Assembly: GCF_002257665.1 (NCBI RefSeq)
Contig: NZ_MQWB01000001.1
Span: 2,890,619 to 2,954,618 of the forward strand
Direction: 5' to 3'
Source of the DNA: Rubricoccus marinus
GTDB taxonomy: Bacteria; Bacteroidota; Rhodothermia; Rhodothermales; Rubricoccaceae
Length of the DNA: 64,000 nt
Shown here: positions 16,279 to 25,460 of the stretch, one piece after another
Position numbering within the stretch: the stretch's first letter is position 1
Layout: each line of letters begins with the position of its first letter
Notes under the pieces: generated by a model
What the model was told of the DNA's origin: nothing
Databases searched by the model: none
Seen by the model: only the letters and a program-made list of their open reading frames with translations
Program-made: the position numbers and the translations under genes

Positions 16279-16294
16279 CCTCTGGCGCCAGAGG
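16279..16294. repeat. 16-bp palindrome in the divergent terC / glycosyltransferase spacer
   Basis: Between terC and the GTG start of the glycosyltransferase. Reading through it upstream of that GTG would add LWRQRP, an argument for the downstream start. Confidence 0.9.
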
Positions 16295-16330
16295 CCGGGG
16301 CGATCTTGCGCGTCCACCTCCTCCCCCGCT

Positions 16331-17476
16331 GTGCCCTTTCCCGCCCTGCTGGCGACGGTCGCCGTTGTCTACGCCGCGTTTGTCGGGTGGTGCGCGTGGC
16401 GCGTCCGCACGGCGCCCGGCGAAGATGCCTCTGGCGGGGAAGCGGATCGCGCCAGAGGCGCCGGTGAGGAGTGGCCGCACGTCGCCGTCCTCGTGGCTGC
16501 GCGCGACGAAGAGGTCTCTATCGCGAGGTGCCTCGACGCGCTCCTCGCGCAGGACTACCCGGCGGACCGGCTCCAGATCATCGTCGCCGACGACCACTCC
16601 ACGGACCGCACGGCGGAGATCGTCCAGCGGTACGCGTCGCCTCTGGCGCCAGAGGCGACGCCGCGCGTTCGTCTCGTAAGCGTCCCCGATCCCGACGGCC
16701 CGCTTTGTGGCAAACCCCTCGCGATCCACACCGCACTCGACGCCACCGACGCTCCGGTTCTGCTCGTCACCGACGCCGACTGCGCTCCGCCAGAGGCGTG
16801 GGTGCGCGGGCTTGTTAGCTCGCTCGGCCCCGACGTTGGGCTCACGGGAGGGCTCACGCTGATGGAGGCTCGCACGCGCTTTGAAGCGGCGCAGTCGCTG
16901 GATTGGAGCTACCTCCTAGGCGTGGCGAGCGCGCTGACCGAGGCGGGCCTGCCCGCGACGGCGATGGGCAACAACCTCGCCTTTCGCCGCGAGGCCTACG
17001 ACGCGGTCGGCGGCTACCCCGGTCTCCCGTTTTCCGTGACGGAGGACTACGCGCTGTTCAAAGCCATCGCAGACCAAGGCCTCTGGCGCGTGCGCTTCCC
17101 GCTCCACGCGAGCACACGTGTCCGCACGCTGCCGGCGCGCTCGTTTTCGCACGCGTATCGCCAGAGGCGCCGCTGGGCGCGAGGCGGAATGCGCGCGGGC
17201 CCGACGCTGTGGGCGGCCTACGCACTCGCCCACCTCGCGCACCTGGTGCCGCTCCTCGGCCTGGCTCTAGCGCCAGCGGCCGGGCTCGCGGCCCTCGCCG
17301 TCAAGCTCGGCGCAGATGCGCTGCTGCTCTCGGCGGTGACGTCCCGCGTTGAGGGCGACCAACTCCGAGCGGGGTCCTTTCTCGTGTTCGAATGCTTTCT
17401 CTTCCTCTACATGACCACGCTGCCTCTGGCGCTTCTGCTCGCGCCCAAGATCCGCTGGAAAGGCCGGACGCATTGA
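16331..17476 (+). CDS. Membrane glycosyltransferase, family 2
   Basis: A 381-residue protein from GTG at 16331, chosen because the N-terminal membrane helix starts there (PALLATVAVVYAAFVGW). The GT-A domain has VAVLVAARDEEVSIARCLDA, the DxD-type VTDADCAPPEAWV, a TEDYALF acidic motif and Q-x-x-R-W (QRRRW). Three membrane helices close the protein. This layout is typical of enzymes transferring sugars to lipid or polysaccharide acceptors at the inner membrane; donor and acceptor are unknown. The CGCCAGAGG word at 17160-17168 encodes the QR of the catalytic QRRRW motif. No partner biosynthesis genes are adjacent. Confidence 0.88.
   Translation: MPFPALLATVAVVYAAFVGWCAWRVRTAPGEDASGGEADRARGAGEEWPHVAVLVAARDEEVSIARCLDALLAQDYPADRLQIIVADDHSTDRTAEIVQRYASPLAPEATPRVRLVSVPDPDGPLCGKPLAIHTALDATDAPVLLVTDADCAPPEAWVRGLVSSLGPDVGLTGGLTLMEARTRFEAAQSLDWSYLLGVASALTEAGLPATAMGNNLAFRREAYDAVGGYPGLPFSVTEDYALFKAIADQGLWRVRFPLHASTRVRTLPARSFSHAYRQRRRWARGGMRAGPTLWAAYALAHLAHLVPLLGLALAPAAGLAALAVKLGADALLLSAVTSRVEGDQLRAGSFLVFECFLFLYMTTLPLALLLAPKIRWKGRTH
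16640..16655. repeat. 16-bp palindrome inside the glycosyltransferase
   Basis: In frame, encoding SPLAPEA in a surface-type loop after the first strand-helix units. Confidence 0.9.
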
Positions 17477-17960
17477 AGGGCCTAGTCCGGACGCAGAGCG
17501 CACCCGCCCTCAAAGCGAGGAGCCCGCTGGGCAGAACCAAAGCTCGAATCGGACGACCTTCCGCCATTAGCCTCTGGCGAAGCGAAGCCGGTTAGGCCTG
17601 GAGTATAACAGAGCGTTCGTTGTAGAACGATCGGTCGCCTTCCCCCGATTCCCCGCCCCTCTCTCGTGCCTCTGAACGGGCACAGTGGCCTTCACGGCGT
17701 CATCTTCGCGTTCTCGCGAGGCGTGACTCACGCTTGCAAGACGCCAGAGGCGGGATGGGTGTCGAGTAGAGAGCACCAGACTGTCGCTCTCTCCATCGTT
17801 GCGGCTGATTCTGCGAAGAGACGTATTCAGCAACACGCGCAGGCCGTGTAGCTACGTATCCGTTCCAGTCGTTCCAGGGCGCATCCTAATTCGGATCAGG
17901 ATCGTAGCTTGTGAACACCGCCCAAAGCCAGGGCTTTTCTTCGTTTGCACTCTCCGATCC
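17477..17960. other. 484-base stretch without a recognised gene
   Basis: No credible reading frame or tRNA fold was found. It holds two 9-mer repeat copies (near 17571 and 17742) and, at 17905-17912, TAGCTTGT, a possible -7 element for the AP2-like gene. The last 300 bases are less GC-rich than the surroundings. Confidence 0.5.
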
Positions 17961-18473
17961 ATGCCCCGCTCAAAAGGCGTCATCCGGATCGACTCCGACT
18001 CTACCCACGGCTGGCAGGTCCGGGTCTACCGACACGGCAAGACGTATTCCAAGTTGTTCTCTGACCGGAAGCATGGGGGTCGAGAGGAGTCGTACGAAGC
18101 GGCAGCAGCGTACCGGGAGGAGCTCGAAGCCGAGGTCGCCGCGCTGCCCGAGGCCGCGCCACGGCGCCGCCTGATCCGCCATAACAAGAACAACTCGACA
18201 GGCGTCGTCGGCATCTCGCGCACGTACAAGCGCGACCGCCGCGGCATCAAGCACGAGGTCTACGCCGTCTCTTGGAACCCGGAGCCGGGCGTCGCCAGAG
18301 GCACCTCGTTCTCCATCAAGCGCTATGGGGAGGACACCGCGTTCCGGCTCGCGTGCGAGCTGCGGTGGAGCAAGATGAAGGAGATCTACGGCGACCGCTA
18401 CGACGTCTCCAGCTACCTCGACCTCTACCGACAGAAGGCGACCGTCGACGCGCGCCAGAAGGACAAGGAGTAA
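17961..18473 (+). CDS. Tandem AP2/ERF-like DNA-binding protein
   Basis: A 170-residue basic protein from ATG at 17961. Residues 5-55 (GVIRIDSDSTHGWQVRVYRH, then GKTYSKLFSD and an Ala-rich helix) and residues 80-145 (NNSTGVVGISRTY, then YAVSWNPEPG, FSIKRYG and a long helix) each look like the three-strand-plus-helix AP2 domain. Bacterial AP2 proteins are known as free-standing regulators and as parts of HNH homing endonucleases; no HNH motif is present here. The role is unknown. The gene is isolated between a gene-poor stretch and the ribosomal cluster, and the composition of its upstream region suggests possible transfer. Confidence 0.75.
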   Translation: MPRSKGVIRIDSDSTHGWQVRVYRHGKTYSKLFSDRKHGGREESYEAAAAYREELEAEVAALPEAAPRRRLIRHNKNNSTGVVGISRTYKRDRRGIKHEVYAVSWNPEPGVARGTSFSIKRYGEDTAFRLACELRWSKMKEIYGDRYDVSSYLDLYRQKATVDARQKDKE

Positions 18474-18531
18474 GGCCGCCGGAGCGCGCGAGCTCTCGAC
18501 GCAGGCCTGCGCCTCTGGCGCCCGAACCCCA

Positions 18532-18568
18532 CAAAAAACGCCCCGCCCGGAGATTCCGAGCGGGGCGT
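18532..18568 (-). terminator. Intrinsic terminator of the ribosomal cluster
   Basis: On the minus strand ACGCCCCGC pairs with GCGGGGCGT around a 13-base loop and runs into six Us (18533-18538). It lies 29 bases beyond the rplQ stop and ends the whole str-S10-spc-alpha unit. Confidence 0.9.
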
Positions 18569-18596
18569 CGTGGTCTAGACGCGATGCGCCAGAGGC

Positions 18597-19319
18597 CTAG
18601 CGGTTGTCCGCGCTGCGTCCCTGGTTCTCGGCCTGCGCCTCTGGCGGCGGCTCGCCCGTGCCGGTTGCAGCACCCTGCTCGGCGTCGGGGTGATCCGCGC
18701 CCGCCTCGGTCTGGGGGACCTGCGGGTTGCCGGTGGCGTCCGGGTTGGCGGAGTCCGAGGCCACAGCCTCAGCTTCCTGCTGCTCCGGGGCTTCGCTCTC
18801 CTCACCAGAAGCCTCTGGCGCGGCGTCTGGCGTGTCCTCCGTCTGCGGAGCCTCGGCCTTCGAAGAAGACGTAGCAGCTGCGCCGGCGGAACCGCCGCGA
18901 CGGCGGGACGACGAACGGCGCGTCTTGCGCTTCGTGCCACCGGTGCCTTCGGGCTTGACGTCGTTGAAGTCGACGAGCTCGATGACCGCCATCTCCGCGG
19001 CGTCGCCGCCGCGCTGGCCCAGCTTCACGATCCGCGTGTAGCCGCCGGGGCGGCCGTCAATGGCTCCCGCGATCTCGGCGTACAGCTCCTTGACCGCCTC
19101 CTTGTCCTGGAGCTTGCGGAACGCCTGGCGACGGCTCGCTGTGGAGTCGTCCTGGGCGCGGTGGATGATGGGCTCAACGAAGGGCCGGAGCGCCTTCGCC
19201 TTGGCGAGGGTGGTCTCGATCCGCTTGTGGCGGATCAGCGCGGTAGAGAGCGCCTGGAGGGTCGCTTTCCGGTGGGACGCATTCCGCCCGATCCGCTTTT
19301 TCTTGTTTGCGTGTCGCAT
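18597..19319 (-). CDS. rplQ: Ribosomal protein L17 with long acidic tail
   Basis: Residues 1-121 are a full L17 (MRHANKKKRIGRNASHRKAT). They are followed by a 119-residue extension: first basic and Ser/Arg-rich (KRKTRRSSSRRRGG), then very acidic and rich in Ala, Glu, Pro and Gln. The tail contains repeat-derived pieces (PEASGE). Most L17 proteins stop near residue 120; Bacteroidota members often carry acidic tails, but this one doubles the protein. Last gene of the alpha operon, after rpoA and directly before the terminator. Confidence 0.95.
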   Translation of the reverse strand: MRHANKKKRIGRNASHRKATLQALSTALIRHKRIETTLAKAKALRPFVEPIIHRAQDDSTASRRQAFRKLQDKEAVKELYAEIAGAIDGRPGGYTRIVKLGQRGGDAAEMAVIELVDFNDVKPEGTGGTKRKTRRSSSRRRGGSAGAAATSSSKAEAPQTEDTPDAAPEASGEESEAPEQQEAEAVASDSANPDATGNPQVPQTEAGADHPDAEQGAATGTGEPPPEAQAENQGRSADNR

Positions 19320-19329
19320 ATCAGTTTCT

Positions 19330-19389
19330 GGTTGTCGGTTTTCGGTCTCTGGCCCGCGCAGGAATGCCGCGGGCCGCGAACCGACAACC
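19330..19389. repeat. Nested inverted repeat between rpoA and rplQ
   Basis: Outer arms GGTTGTCGGTT (19330-19340) and AACCGACAACC (19379-19389) are perfect; inside them GGCCCGCG (19351-19358) pairs with CGCGGGCC (19368-19375). It fills the rpoA-rplQ gap and ends 11 bases from the rplQ ATG, so it would fold in the mRNA just ahead of that start. Processing or attenuation is possible. Confidence 0.7.
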
Positions 19390-19390
19390 G

Positions 19391-20371
19391 CTAGGCGGGC
19401 TGTTCAGCGTAGCGCCCGACCTCCATGCCGAAGCGGAGGCCGCGCTCATCGAGGACCTGGACGAGCTCCTGCAAGCTCTTCCGGCCGAAGTTGCGGAACT
19501 TGAGCATCTCGCTCTCCTCCCGGCCGACGAGGTCGCCGATGGTCTTGATGGAGGCCGCACGCAGGCAGTTCTGTGCGCGGACGGAGAGGTCGAGGTCGTC
19601 GACGGACTGGTGGAGGATGGCGCGGACGCGCTGAACCTCAGCGTCGACCTCGGTCGTCTCCTCCGTTTCCTCCGGCGCCGTGTCCACCTCGACGAAGAGG
19701 CCGATGTGATCCCGGAGGATCGCAGCCGCTTCGGTGAGAGCGTCCTCTGGCGTGATGGAGCCGTCGGTCTCGATCTGCATCGTGAGCCGCTCGAAGTCGA
19801 GGCTGTCACCGACGCGGGTCGGGGTGACCTCGTACTTGACGTTCAGGATGGGCGTGAAGATGGAATCCACAGCGACAACGCCGATGGGGTCGTCTGCACG
19901 CTTGTTCTCCTCGGCGGGGATGTAGCCGCGTCCCTGCCCGATCCGGAGATCGACGCGGACTTCAGCGTCCTCTGCGAGGTACGCGATGTGGTGGTCGGGG
20001 TTGAGGATGTCGAAGTCCGCCGTAGCGTCTGCGATGTCCTTGGCCGTCCACTCACCAGGGCCCTCGAGGAGGATAGAAATGGAACCCTCGTCCTCCTCGT
20101 GCGCGCGGAAGCGCACGCCCTTGAGGTTGAGGATCACGTCGGAGATGTCCTCGGTCATGCCGGGGACGGTCGAGAACTCGTGCTGGACGCCGTCGACCTT
20201 GAGGGCCGTAATGGCGGTGCCGCCGAGGCTCGAGAGCAGCACGCGCCGGAAGGCGTTGCCGATCGTGAGACCGTAGCCGCGTTCGAGCGGCTGGACGACA
20301 AACCGCCCGTAGGTGTCGCTCATTTCCTCGACCTGGACGCCGTCAGGCATCTGGAGCTGGATCGTAACCAT
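19391..20371 (-). CDS. rpoA: RNA polymerase subunit alpha
   Basis: A 326-residue alpha subunit. The N-terminal assembly domain is complete (GYGLTIGNAFRRVLLSSLGG), and the C-terminal domain (residues about 250-315) has VRAQNCLRAASIKTIGDLV and NFGRKSLQELVQVL, the DNA- and activator-contacting module. An acidic linker (EETEETTEVDAEV) joins them. In the alpha operon between rpsD and rplQ. Only one 9-mer copy interrupts the gene (near 19743). Confidence 0.97.
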   Translation of the reverse strand: MVTIQLQMPDGVQVEEMSDTYGRFVVQPLERGYGLTIGNAFRRVLLSSLGGTAITALKVDGVQHEFSTVPGMTEDISDVILNLKGVRFRAHEEDEGSISILLEGPGEWTAKDIADATADFDILNPDHHIAYLAEDAEVRVDLRIGQGRGYIPAEENKRADDPIGVVAVDSIFTPILNVKYEVTPTRVGDSLDFERLTMQIETDGSITPEDALTEAAAILRDHIGLFVEVDTAPEETEETTEVDAEVQRVRAILHQSVDDLDLSVRAQNCLRAASIKTIGDLVGREESEMLKFRNFGRKSLQELVQVLDERGLRFGMEVGRYAEQPA

Positions 20372-20430
20372 GCGTAGGTAGGGGTGTGTGTTCGTGAGAG
20401 CGAGCCGCCAGAGGCCACGGGGGCCGGCTG

Positions 20431-20446
20431 CCTCTGGCGCCAGAGG
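20431..20446. repeat. 16-bp palindrome in the rpsD-rpoA spacer
   Basis: Intergenic, 42 bases beyond the rpsD stop; a single 9-mer lies 15 bases away at 20407. Confidence 0.9.
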
Positions 20447-20488
20447 CGCGGAGGCAGGCTGCGCGGGGCAGCGGCTGGCGGCGGCGGT

Positions 20489-21091
20489 TTACTTCGAGTA
20501 GAGCTCGACGATGAGCTGCTCGCGGATGTTTTCCGGGATGTCCTCCCGCTCCGGGTAGTCCAGGAACTTGCCGACGAGGCGGTTCCGGTCGACTTCCAGG
20601 TAGGGGAACGAGCGCCGGTTGCGCTCGGCGGACTCCTTGACCATCTCCAAGTTCTTGGACTTGGGCCGGACCTCGACGATGTCGCCGGGGCGGAGGAGGT
20701 GGCTCGGGATGCCGCTCACGCGGTCGTTGACCATCACGTGCCCGTGGGCGACGAGCTGGCGGGCCTGGCGGCGCGTCCGCGCAAAGCCGAGGCGGAAGAC
20801 GACGTTGTCGAGACGGGACTCGAGGAACTTCAGGAGGTTCTCTCCGGTGACGCCCTTCTTGCGGGCGGCCTTCTCGAAGAGGTTCCGGAATTGCTTCTCG
20901 AGCAGGCCGTAGGTGTACTTCACCTTCTGCTTCTCGGCGAGCTGCACGGAGTACTCAGACTCCTTGCGGCGGCGTGCGTTGCCGTGCTGGCCGGGACGGT
21001 AAGGCTTGCGCTCCAGCGCCTTGGAGGGGCCGAAGATGGGCTCGCCAAATCGGCGGGCGAGCTTTTGTTTGGGTCCGCGGTAACGGGCCAT
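20489..21091 (-). CDS. rpsD: Ribosomal protein S4
   Basis: A 200-residue S4 with the N-terminal MARYRGPKQKLARRFGEPI and a complete S4 RNA-binding domain (LESRLDNVVFRLGFARTRRQ, then GHVMVNDRVSGIPSHLLRPGD). It nucleates 16S rRNA folding. The N-terminal zinc-type cysteines are absent, as in many non-zinc S4 proteins. Alpha operon, between rpsK and rpoA. Confidence 0.97.
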   Translation of the reverse strand: MARYRGPKQKLARRFGEPIFGPSKALERKPYRPGQHGNARRRKESEYSVQLAEKQKVKYTYGLLEKQFRNLFEKAARKKGVTGENLLKFLESRLDNVVFRLGFARTRRQARQLVAHGHVMVNDRVSGIPSHLLRPGDIVEVRPKSKNLEMVKESAERNRRSFPYLEVDRNRLVGKFLDYPEREDIPENIREQLIVELYSK

Positions 21092-21303
21092 GAGCTGTGG
21101 GGGGCTTCGTTGAAAAGAAAACGTTGCGACTGCCCAGCGGGGAGCCTCGCTGGAGCCTCTGGCGGGTGCCAGAATGCTCCGCTCCCGACCAGCCTCTGGC
21201 GGTGCGGCGTGAACCGCGCCAGAGGCTGATCAGCAATCGCGGCCGGGCTTCTGCCTGGCGCCAAGCGGTGAGGATGGAGCGGGGTCTCCCCCGTCCCAAT
21301 CAC

Positions 21304-21699
21304 TCAGACGCGGCGGCGCTTCGGCGGCCGGCAGCCGTTGTGAGCGAGAGGAGTGGTGTCGCGGATGGAGAGAACCTCCAGGCCCGCGTTGGCGAGAGCG
21401 CGAACGGCGCCTTCGCGGCCCGAACCCGGGCCCTTGACGTACACGTCGACGCGGCGCAAGCCGAGGTCGTGTGCTTCCTTGGCAGCCTCCGCCGCGGCCA
21501 CCTGGGCGGCGTACGGCGTGTTCTTCCGCGATCCGCGGAAGCCCATCTTGCCGGCCGAGCTCCACGAGATCGTGTTGCCGTAGGCGTCGGTGATGGTGAT
21601 CAGGACGTTGTTGAACGTCGCCTTGACGTAGCACGAGCCGTTGGACTCGACCTGTACGTTCTTCTTGCGGGCGCCGCGGCCCCGCTGTTGCTTAGCCAT
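21304..21699 (-). CDS. rpsK: Ribosomal protein S11
   Basis: A 131-residue S11 from ATG at 21699 ([16 protein letters not shown]). The conserved core [20 protein letters not shown] and the C-terminal CRPPKRRRV are present. It lines the platform of the 30S subunit. The 212-base spacer to rpsD is unusually long for this operon and holds several 9-mers. Confidence 0.97.
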   Translation of the reverse strand: MAKQQRGRGARKKNVQVESNGSCYVKATFNNVLITITDAYGNTISWSSAGKMGFRGSRKNTPYAAQVAAAEAAKEAHDLGLRRVDVYVKGPGSGREGAVRALANAGLEVLSIRDTTPLAHNGCRPPKRRRV

Positions 21700-21903
21700 G
21701 TCTGTAGATGTTGGAGTCCGGTGCGAACGCGTCAGGGGTGGTCTCGCCAGAGGCCAGAGCCTTCTGGAGATGCCTGCCTGCGTCTGCTCCCGTTGCCTCT
21801 GGCGGGCGGCCCGAAGGCCGCGCCAGCGGCGAAAGTGCAAAGCGGTGCGAGCCTCTGGCGCCAGCGGCACGGCGTGCCGGGGTGCGCGGGGCTCGCAAGA
21901 GCG

Positions 21904-22284
21904 CTATTTGCGCGGTGCCTTCTTCTTACCGGCGACGGTGCGCTTGCGGCCCTTACGGGTGCGCGCGTTCGTCTTGGTGCGCTGCCCGCGAACGGGGAGG
22001 CCCTTACGGTGACGGAGGCCGCGGTAGCAGCCGATGTCCATCAGCCGCTTAATGTTGAGTTGGACGTCGGTGCGGAGCGCACCCTCGACGACGTAGTTGT
22101 CCTCAACGATCGCGCGGACTTTGCGCGAGTCGTCTTCGGTCCATGTGTCGGGGTGAGCGTTCGGGTCCAGACCGGCGGCCTCCAGGATTTCCTGGGAGCG
22201 GCTCAGCCCGACGCCGAAGATGTCGGTCAGCGCGATCAGGCCGCGCTTGTTGCCCGGCACGTCGACTCCTGCGATGCGTGGCAT
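21904..22284 (-). CDS. rpsM: Ribosomal protein S13
   Basis: A 126-residue S13 ([20 protein letters not shown]) with the C-terminal basic tail [28 protein letters not shown] that reaches toward the P-site tRNA. Conserved [15 protein letters not shown] is intact. Between rpmJ and rpsK in the alpha operon. Confidence 0.97.
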   Translation of the reverse strand: MPRIAGVDVPGNKRGLIALTDIFGVGLSRSQEILEAAGLDPNAHPDTWTEDDSRKVRAIVEDNYVVEGALRTDVQLNIKRLMDIGCYRGLRHRKGLPVRGQRTKTNARTRKGRKRTVAGKKKAPRK

Positions 22285-22353
22285 ATGCTGTATTCGGTGT
22301 ACGATGAATCGGAACCCGACTCGCCAGAGGCTTCTGGCGGCCGGCCTCCTAGA

Positions 22354-22470
22354 TCACCCCTGGCGCTGCTTGTGCTTGGGGTTCTTCTTGTTGATGACGT
22401 AGACGCGACCCTTCCGACGGACAATCTTGTCGTCGGCAGAGCGCTTCTTGACGCTGGCGCGGACCTTCAT
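22354..22470 (-). CDS. rpmJ: Ribosomal protein L36
   Basis: A 38-residue protein read from ATG at 22468-22470 to TGA at 22354: [20 protein letters not shown], then [18 protein letters not shown]. The zinc-ligand cysteines of the classical L36 (CxxC...C...H) are replaced (RSADDK, VINKKN), so this is the cysteine-free C-minus form. Lies between infA and rpsM, the usual place. Confidence 0.96.
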   Translation of the reverse strand: MKVRASVKKRSADDKIVRRKGRVYVINKKNPKHKQRQG

Positions 22471-22525
22471 AGTGGTGCGGTTCGGGCCTCTGGCGAGAAC
22501 GGGCGAGGCCCGGCGCCGGAGGCGG

Positions 22526-22744
22526 TTACTTGTATCGGTAAACGATGCGACCCTTCGTGAGGTCGTACGGCGAAAGCTCCACGGTCACACGGTCGCCCGG
22601 GAGGATCCGGATGTAGAACTTCCGCATCTTGCCCGAGAGGAGACCGAGGATCTCGTGTCCGTTTTCGAGCTCGACCCGGAACTGGGCGTTCGGAAGGGCT
22701 TCAGTGACTTTTCCGTCTTGACGGATCGCGGGCTGCTTAGCCAT
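22526..22744 (-). CDS. infA: Translation initiation factor IF-1
   Basis: A 72-residue single OB-fold protein from ATG at 22744. The family pattern [38 protein letters not shown]-like middle (here [19 protein letters not shown]) and [15 protein letters not shown] end are complete. It binds the 30S A site during initiation. Between map and rpmJ. Confidence 0.96.
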   Translation of the reverse strand: MAKQPAIRQDGKVTEALPNAQFRVELENGHEILGLLSGKMRKFYIRILPGDRVTVELSPYDLTKGRIVYRYK

Positions 22745-22769
22745 ACGGTATCGGAGGGTGATTGCTTGG

Positions 22770-23627
22770 TTATGCGTGAGCGGGTTCGGCGCCAGAGGCT
22801 TCTGGCGCGACGCCGCCCTGTGAGGCTGCAAGGGCAGCTTCGATGGCGTCGTACGAAGAGATGACTTCGGCCGAGCCTTTGGTAACGAGGACCATGTGCT
22901 CATAGTGTGCACTCGGTAACCCGTCAGCGGTCCGGATGGTCCAGCCGTCGTCGTCGACGGTGACCTCATCCGTGCCCATGTTGATCATCGGCTCAATGCA
23001 GATGGTCATGCCGCGCTTGAGCTTTTTGCCCCAGCCGCGGCGGCCGGTGTTGGGCACGCTCGGCGGCTCGTGCAACCGCTGACCGATGCCGTGACCCACG
23101 AGCGCCGTGACGACGCCGTAGCCTCGGCTCTCGGTATACGTTTGAACCGCGTTGCCGATGTCGCCGACGCGGTTGCCCGCGCTTGCCTTTGCAATGCCCT
23201 CGTAGAGCGACTGTTTCGTCGCATCCAGCAGAGCGCGCTTCTCCTCAGAGATCTCGCCGACCGCGAACGTGTACGCGAAGTCCCCGAAGTAGCCGTCGAG
23301 CTCAACGCCGCAGTCGACGGAGATCACGTCTCCCTCCTGCAGGATCACGTCCTCGCTCGGGATGCCGTGGACGACGACATCGTTGACGGACATGCAGAGC
23401 GAGCCCGGGAACGGCATCTCGTCCGGATCGAACTGATAGCCCTTAAACGCGGGCCGGGCGCCAGCCTCGCGGATGATCTTCTCTGCTTCGAGGTCGATCT
23501 CCAGCGTGTTCGCGCCAGGCTTGATCCGCGTGGCGGCATCTGCCAGTACGCGCTCAACCAAACGCGCGGCGTGGCGAAGCATCGCCACGTCGCGGTCGTC
23601 TTTGAGAACAATCGAGCCCGAAGCCAT
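22770..23627 (-). CDS. map: Type I methionine aminopeptidase
   Basis: A 285-residue pita-bread enzyme. Metal ligands are visible in [19 protein letters not shown] (two Asp), [12 protein letters not shown] (His) and [10 protein letters not shown] (Glu), with a last Glu near KGSAEVIS. It removes initiator Met from new proteins. A C-terminal tail of about 20 residues ([15 protein letters not shown]) beyond the fold is built partly from the repeat word (variant pair at 22789-22807). Between secY and infA. Confidence 0.95.
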   Translation of the reverse strand: MASGSIVLKDDRDVAMLRHAARLVERVLADAATRIKPGANTLEIDLEAEKIIREAGARPAFKGYQFDPDEMPFPGSLCMSVNDVVVHGIPSEDVILQEGDVISVDCGVELDGYFGDFAYTFAVGEISEEKRALLDATKQSLYEGIAKASAGNRVGDIGNAVQTYTESRGYGVVTALVGHGIGQRLHEPPSVPNTGRRGWGKKLKRGMTICIEPMINMGTDEVTVDDDGWTIRTADGLPSAHYEHMVLVTKGSAEVISSYDAIEAALAASQGGVAPEASGAEPAHA

Positions 23628-23636
23628 CTCCAGTAC

Positions 23637-24950
23637 CTAGCGGCGACGGCTGCGCACGCGGCCGGTCTTCATGAACCCGTCGTAGTGGCGCATCAGGAGG
23701 TGGCTCTCGATCTGCTGCAACGTGTCCAGCGTAACGCCGACGAGGATGAGCAGGCTCGTGCCGCCGAAGAACTGCGCGAAGCCAGGAAGCACGCCGAAGT
23801 AGGCGGCAAAGGCGGGCAGGATGGCGACGAAGCCGATGAACAGAGCACCCGGGAAGGTGATGCGCGTCAGGATGGTGTCGATGAACTCGCTCGTCTGGCG
23901 GCCTGGGCGCACGCCCGGGATAAAGCCACCCTGGCGCCGCATCGTGTCTGCCATCTCCTGAGGGTTCACCGCGATGGCGGTGTAGAAGTAGGTAAAGAAG
24001 ACACAGATGATGAAGAAGATCAGCGAGTACCAGAATCCGAAGATGTTGGTCGTCGCCGTTCCGACACCCTGCCAGAACGTGCTGTCCGGGAAGAACGAGG
24101 CGAACGTGCTCGGGATGAACATGATCGACTGCGCGAAGATGATCGGCATGACGCCAGCGGCGTTCACGCGGAGCGGGAGGTACTGCGTAGTGCCTCCGTA
24201 CACCTTCCGGCCCACCACGCGCTTGGCGTACTGGACTGGAATGCGGCGCGTGCCCTGAGTCACCAGGACGACGAACATCGTCACCAGGAAGAGCGCGCCG
24301 ATCTCGATCAGGAACACGAACAGGTTCGCCTTACCGGTGATCTCGTTGAAGAGCGAGGCCGGGAGGAAGGCGATGATGCCGATCATGATGATCAGCGAGA
24401 TGCCGTTGCCGATGCCCTTTTCGGTGATGCGCTCACCGAGCCACATCACGAAGACCGTACCCGCCGTGAGCGAGATGACCGCCGAGGCGAAGAACAGCCA
24501 ATCCGGGACGACGATGGCCGCGCCAGAGGTGGCCTTCAGGTTGATGGCGTACCCCACAGACTGGAAGCCCGTGATGATGACCGTCGCGTACCGCGTCCAC
24601 TGCGTGATCTTCCGCCGGCCCTCGTCGCCTTCGCGCTGGAGCTTCTGGATGGCGGGCATAACCGCGCCCAGCAGCTGGAAGATGATGCTCGCGGTGATGT
24701 AGGGCATGATGCCCAGCGCGAACACTCCCGCTCGGAAGAAGGCGCCGCCGACGAACAGGTTGAACAGCCCGAAGAGGCCGCCTTGATCGTTCTGAGCGTT
24801 GATCTGCTCCAAGATGCCGGCGTCGATACCGGGGAGCGTGATGTAAGAGCCCAGGCGGTACACGATGAGGATCCCCAACGTGAAGAGGATCCTCTGGCGG
24901 AGCTCGTGGATCCGCCAGATGTTCCGCAGGCTTTCGGCAACCGATGGCAT
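23637..24950 (-). CDS. secY: Preprotein translocase subunit SecY
   Basis: A 437-residue, ten-helix membrane protein from ATG at 24950 (MPSVAESLRNIWRIHELRQR), which restores the usual short cytosolic N-terminus. The plug segment, the LGIMPYITASIIFQLL helix and the conserved cytosolic loop QGTRRIPVQYAKR are present. It forms the Sec channel. In the spc operon, ten bases ahead of map and behind rplO. Confidence 0.96.
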   Translation of the reverse strand: MPSVAESLRNIWRIHELRQRILFTLGILIVYRLGSYITLPGIDAGILEQINAQNDQGGLFGLFNLFVGGAFFRAGVFALGIMPYITASIIFQLLGAVMPAIQKLQREGDEGRRKITQWTRYATVIITGFQSVGYAINLKATSGAAIVVPDWLFFASAVISLTAGTVFVMWLGERITEKGIGNGISLIIMIGIIAFLPASLFNEITGKANLFVFLIEIGALFLVTMFVVLVTQGTRRIPVQYAKRVVGRKVYGGTTQYLPLRVNAAGVMPIIFAQSIMFIPSTFASFFPDSTFWQGVGTATTNIFGFWYSLIFFIICVFFTYFYTAIAVNPQEMADTMRRQGGFIPGVRPGRQTSEFIDTILTRITFPGALFIGFVAILPAFAAYFGVLPGFAQFFGGTSLLILVGVTLDTLQQIESHLLMRHYDGFMKTGRVRSRRR

Positions 24951-25001
24951 AGTGCTACTGTGCGTGATCGTGCGACGGCCCACCAGAGGCGGGCCGTGCG
25001 A

Positions 25002-25460
25002 TTAGTCGACGATGGTGACGGAGCCGCCAGCGGCTTCGATCTTCTCGCGAGCGGAGGCGGAGAAGGCGTGGGCGTGCACGTCGAGCTTGACGTTGATATC
25101 GCCACCACCGAGGACCTTCACGCGGCCGTTCTTGCCGCCGAAGCCCATCGCCTTGAGGCTCGCGGGGTTCACCGTGTCGCCCTCGGAGATCGCGCCGGTC
25201 TCGACGAGTGCTGCGAGGCGGTCCAGGTTGAGCGCGTCGTAGGCGACGCGGAAGCGGTTCTTGAACCCGAACTTCGGGACGCGGCGCTGGAGCGGCATCT
25301 GGCCGCCTTCGAACCACGCGGGAATGCTCGCGCCGGAGCGGCTCTTCTGGCCGTTGTGGCCCTTGCCGGCGGTGCCGCCGTTGCCGGAGCCTTCGCCGCG
25401 GCCAATGCGCTTCTTCGTCTTCGTTGAGCCCTTGGCGGGCGTCAGCTTGCTGAGATCCAT
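25002..25460 (-). CDS. rplO: Ribosomal protein L15
   Basis: A 152-residue L15 (MDLSKLTPAKGSTKTKKRIG) with the glycine-rich GRGEGSGNGGTAGKGHNGQK and the C-terminal HAFSASAREKIEAAGGS. Normally it follows rpmD directly; here two lipoprotein genes and about 1.5 kb separate them. Confidence 0.96.
   Translation of the reverse strand: MDLSKLTPAKGSTKTKKRIGRGEGSGNGGTAGKGHNGQKSRSGASIPAWFEGGQMPLQRRVPKFGFKNRFRVAYDALNLDRLAALVETGAISEGDTVNPASLKAMGFGGKNGRVKVLGGGDINVKLDVHAHAFSASAREKIEAAGGSVTIVD

Noticed and set aside
16184-16330. N-terminal extension of the glycosyltransferase from ATG 16184
   Set aside because: It runs through the terC leader and a repeat palindrome (LWRQRP) and has no hydrophobic or conserved segment; GTG 16331 opens the membrane helix.
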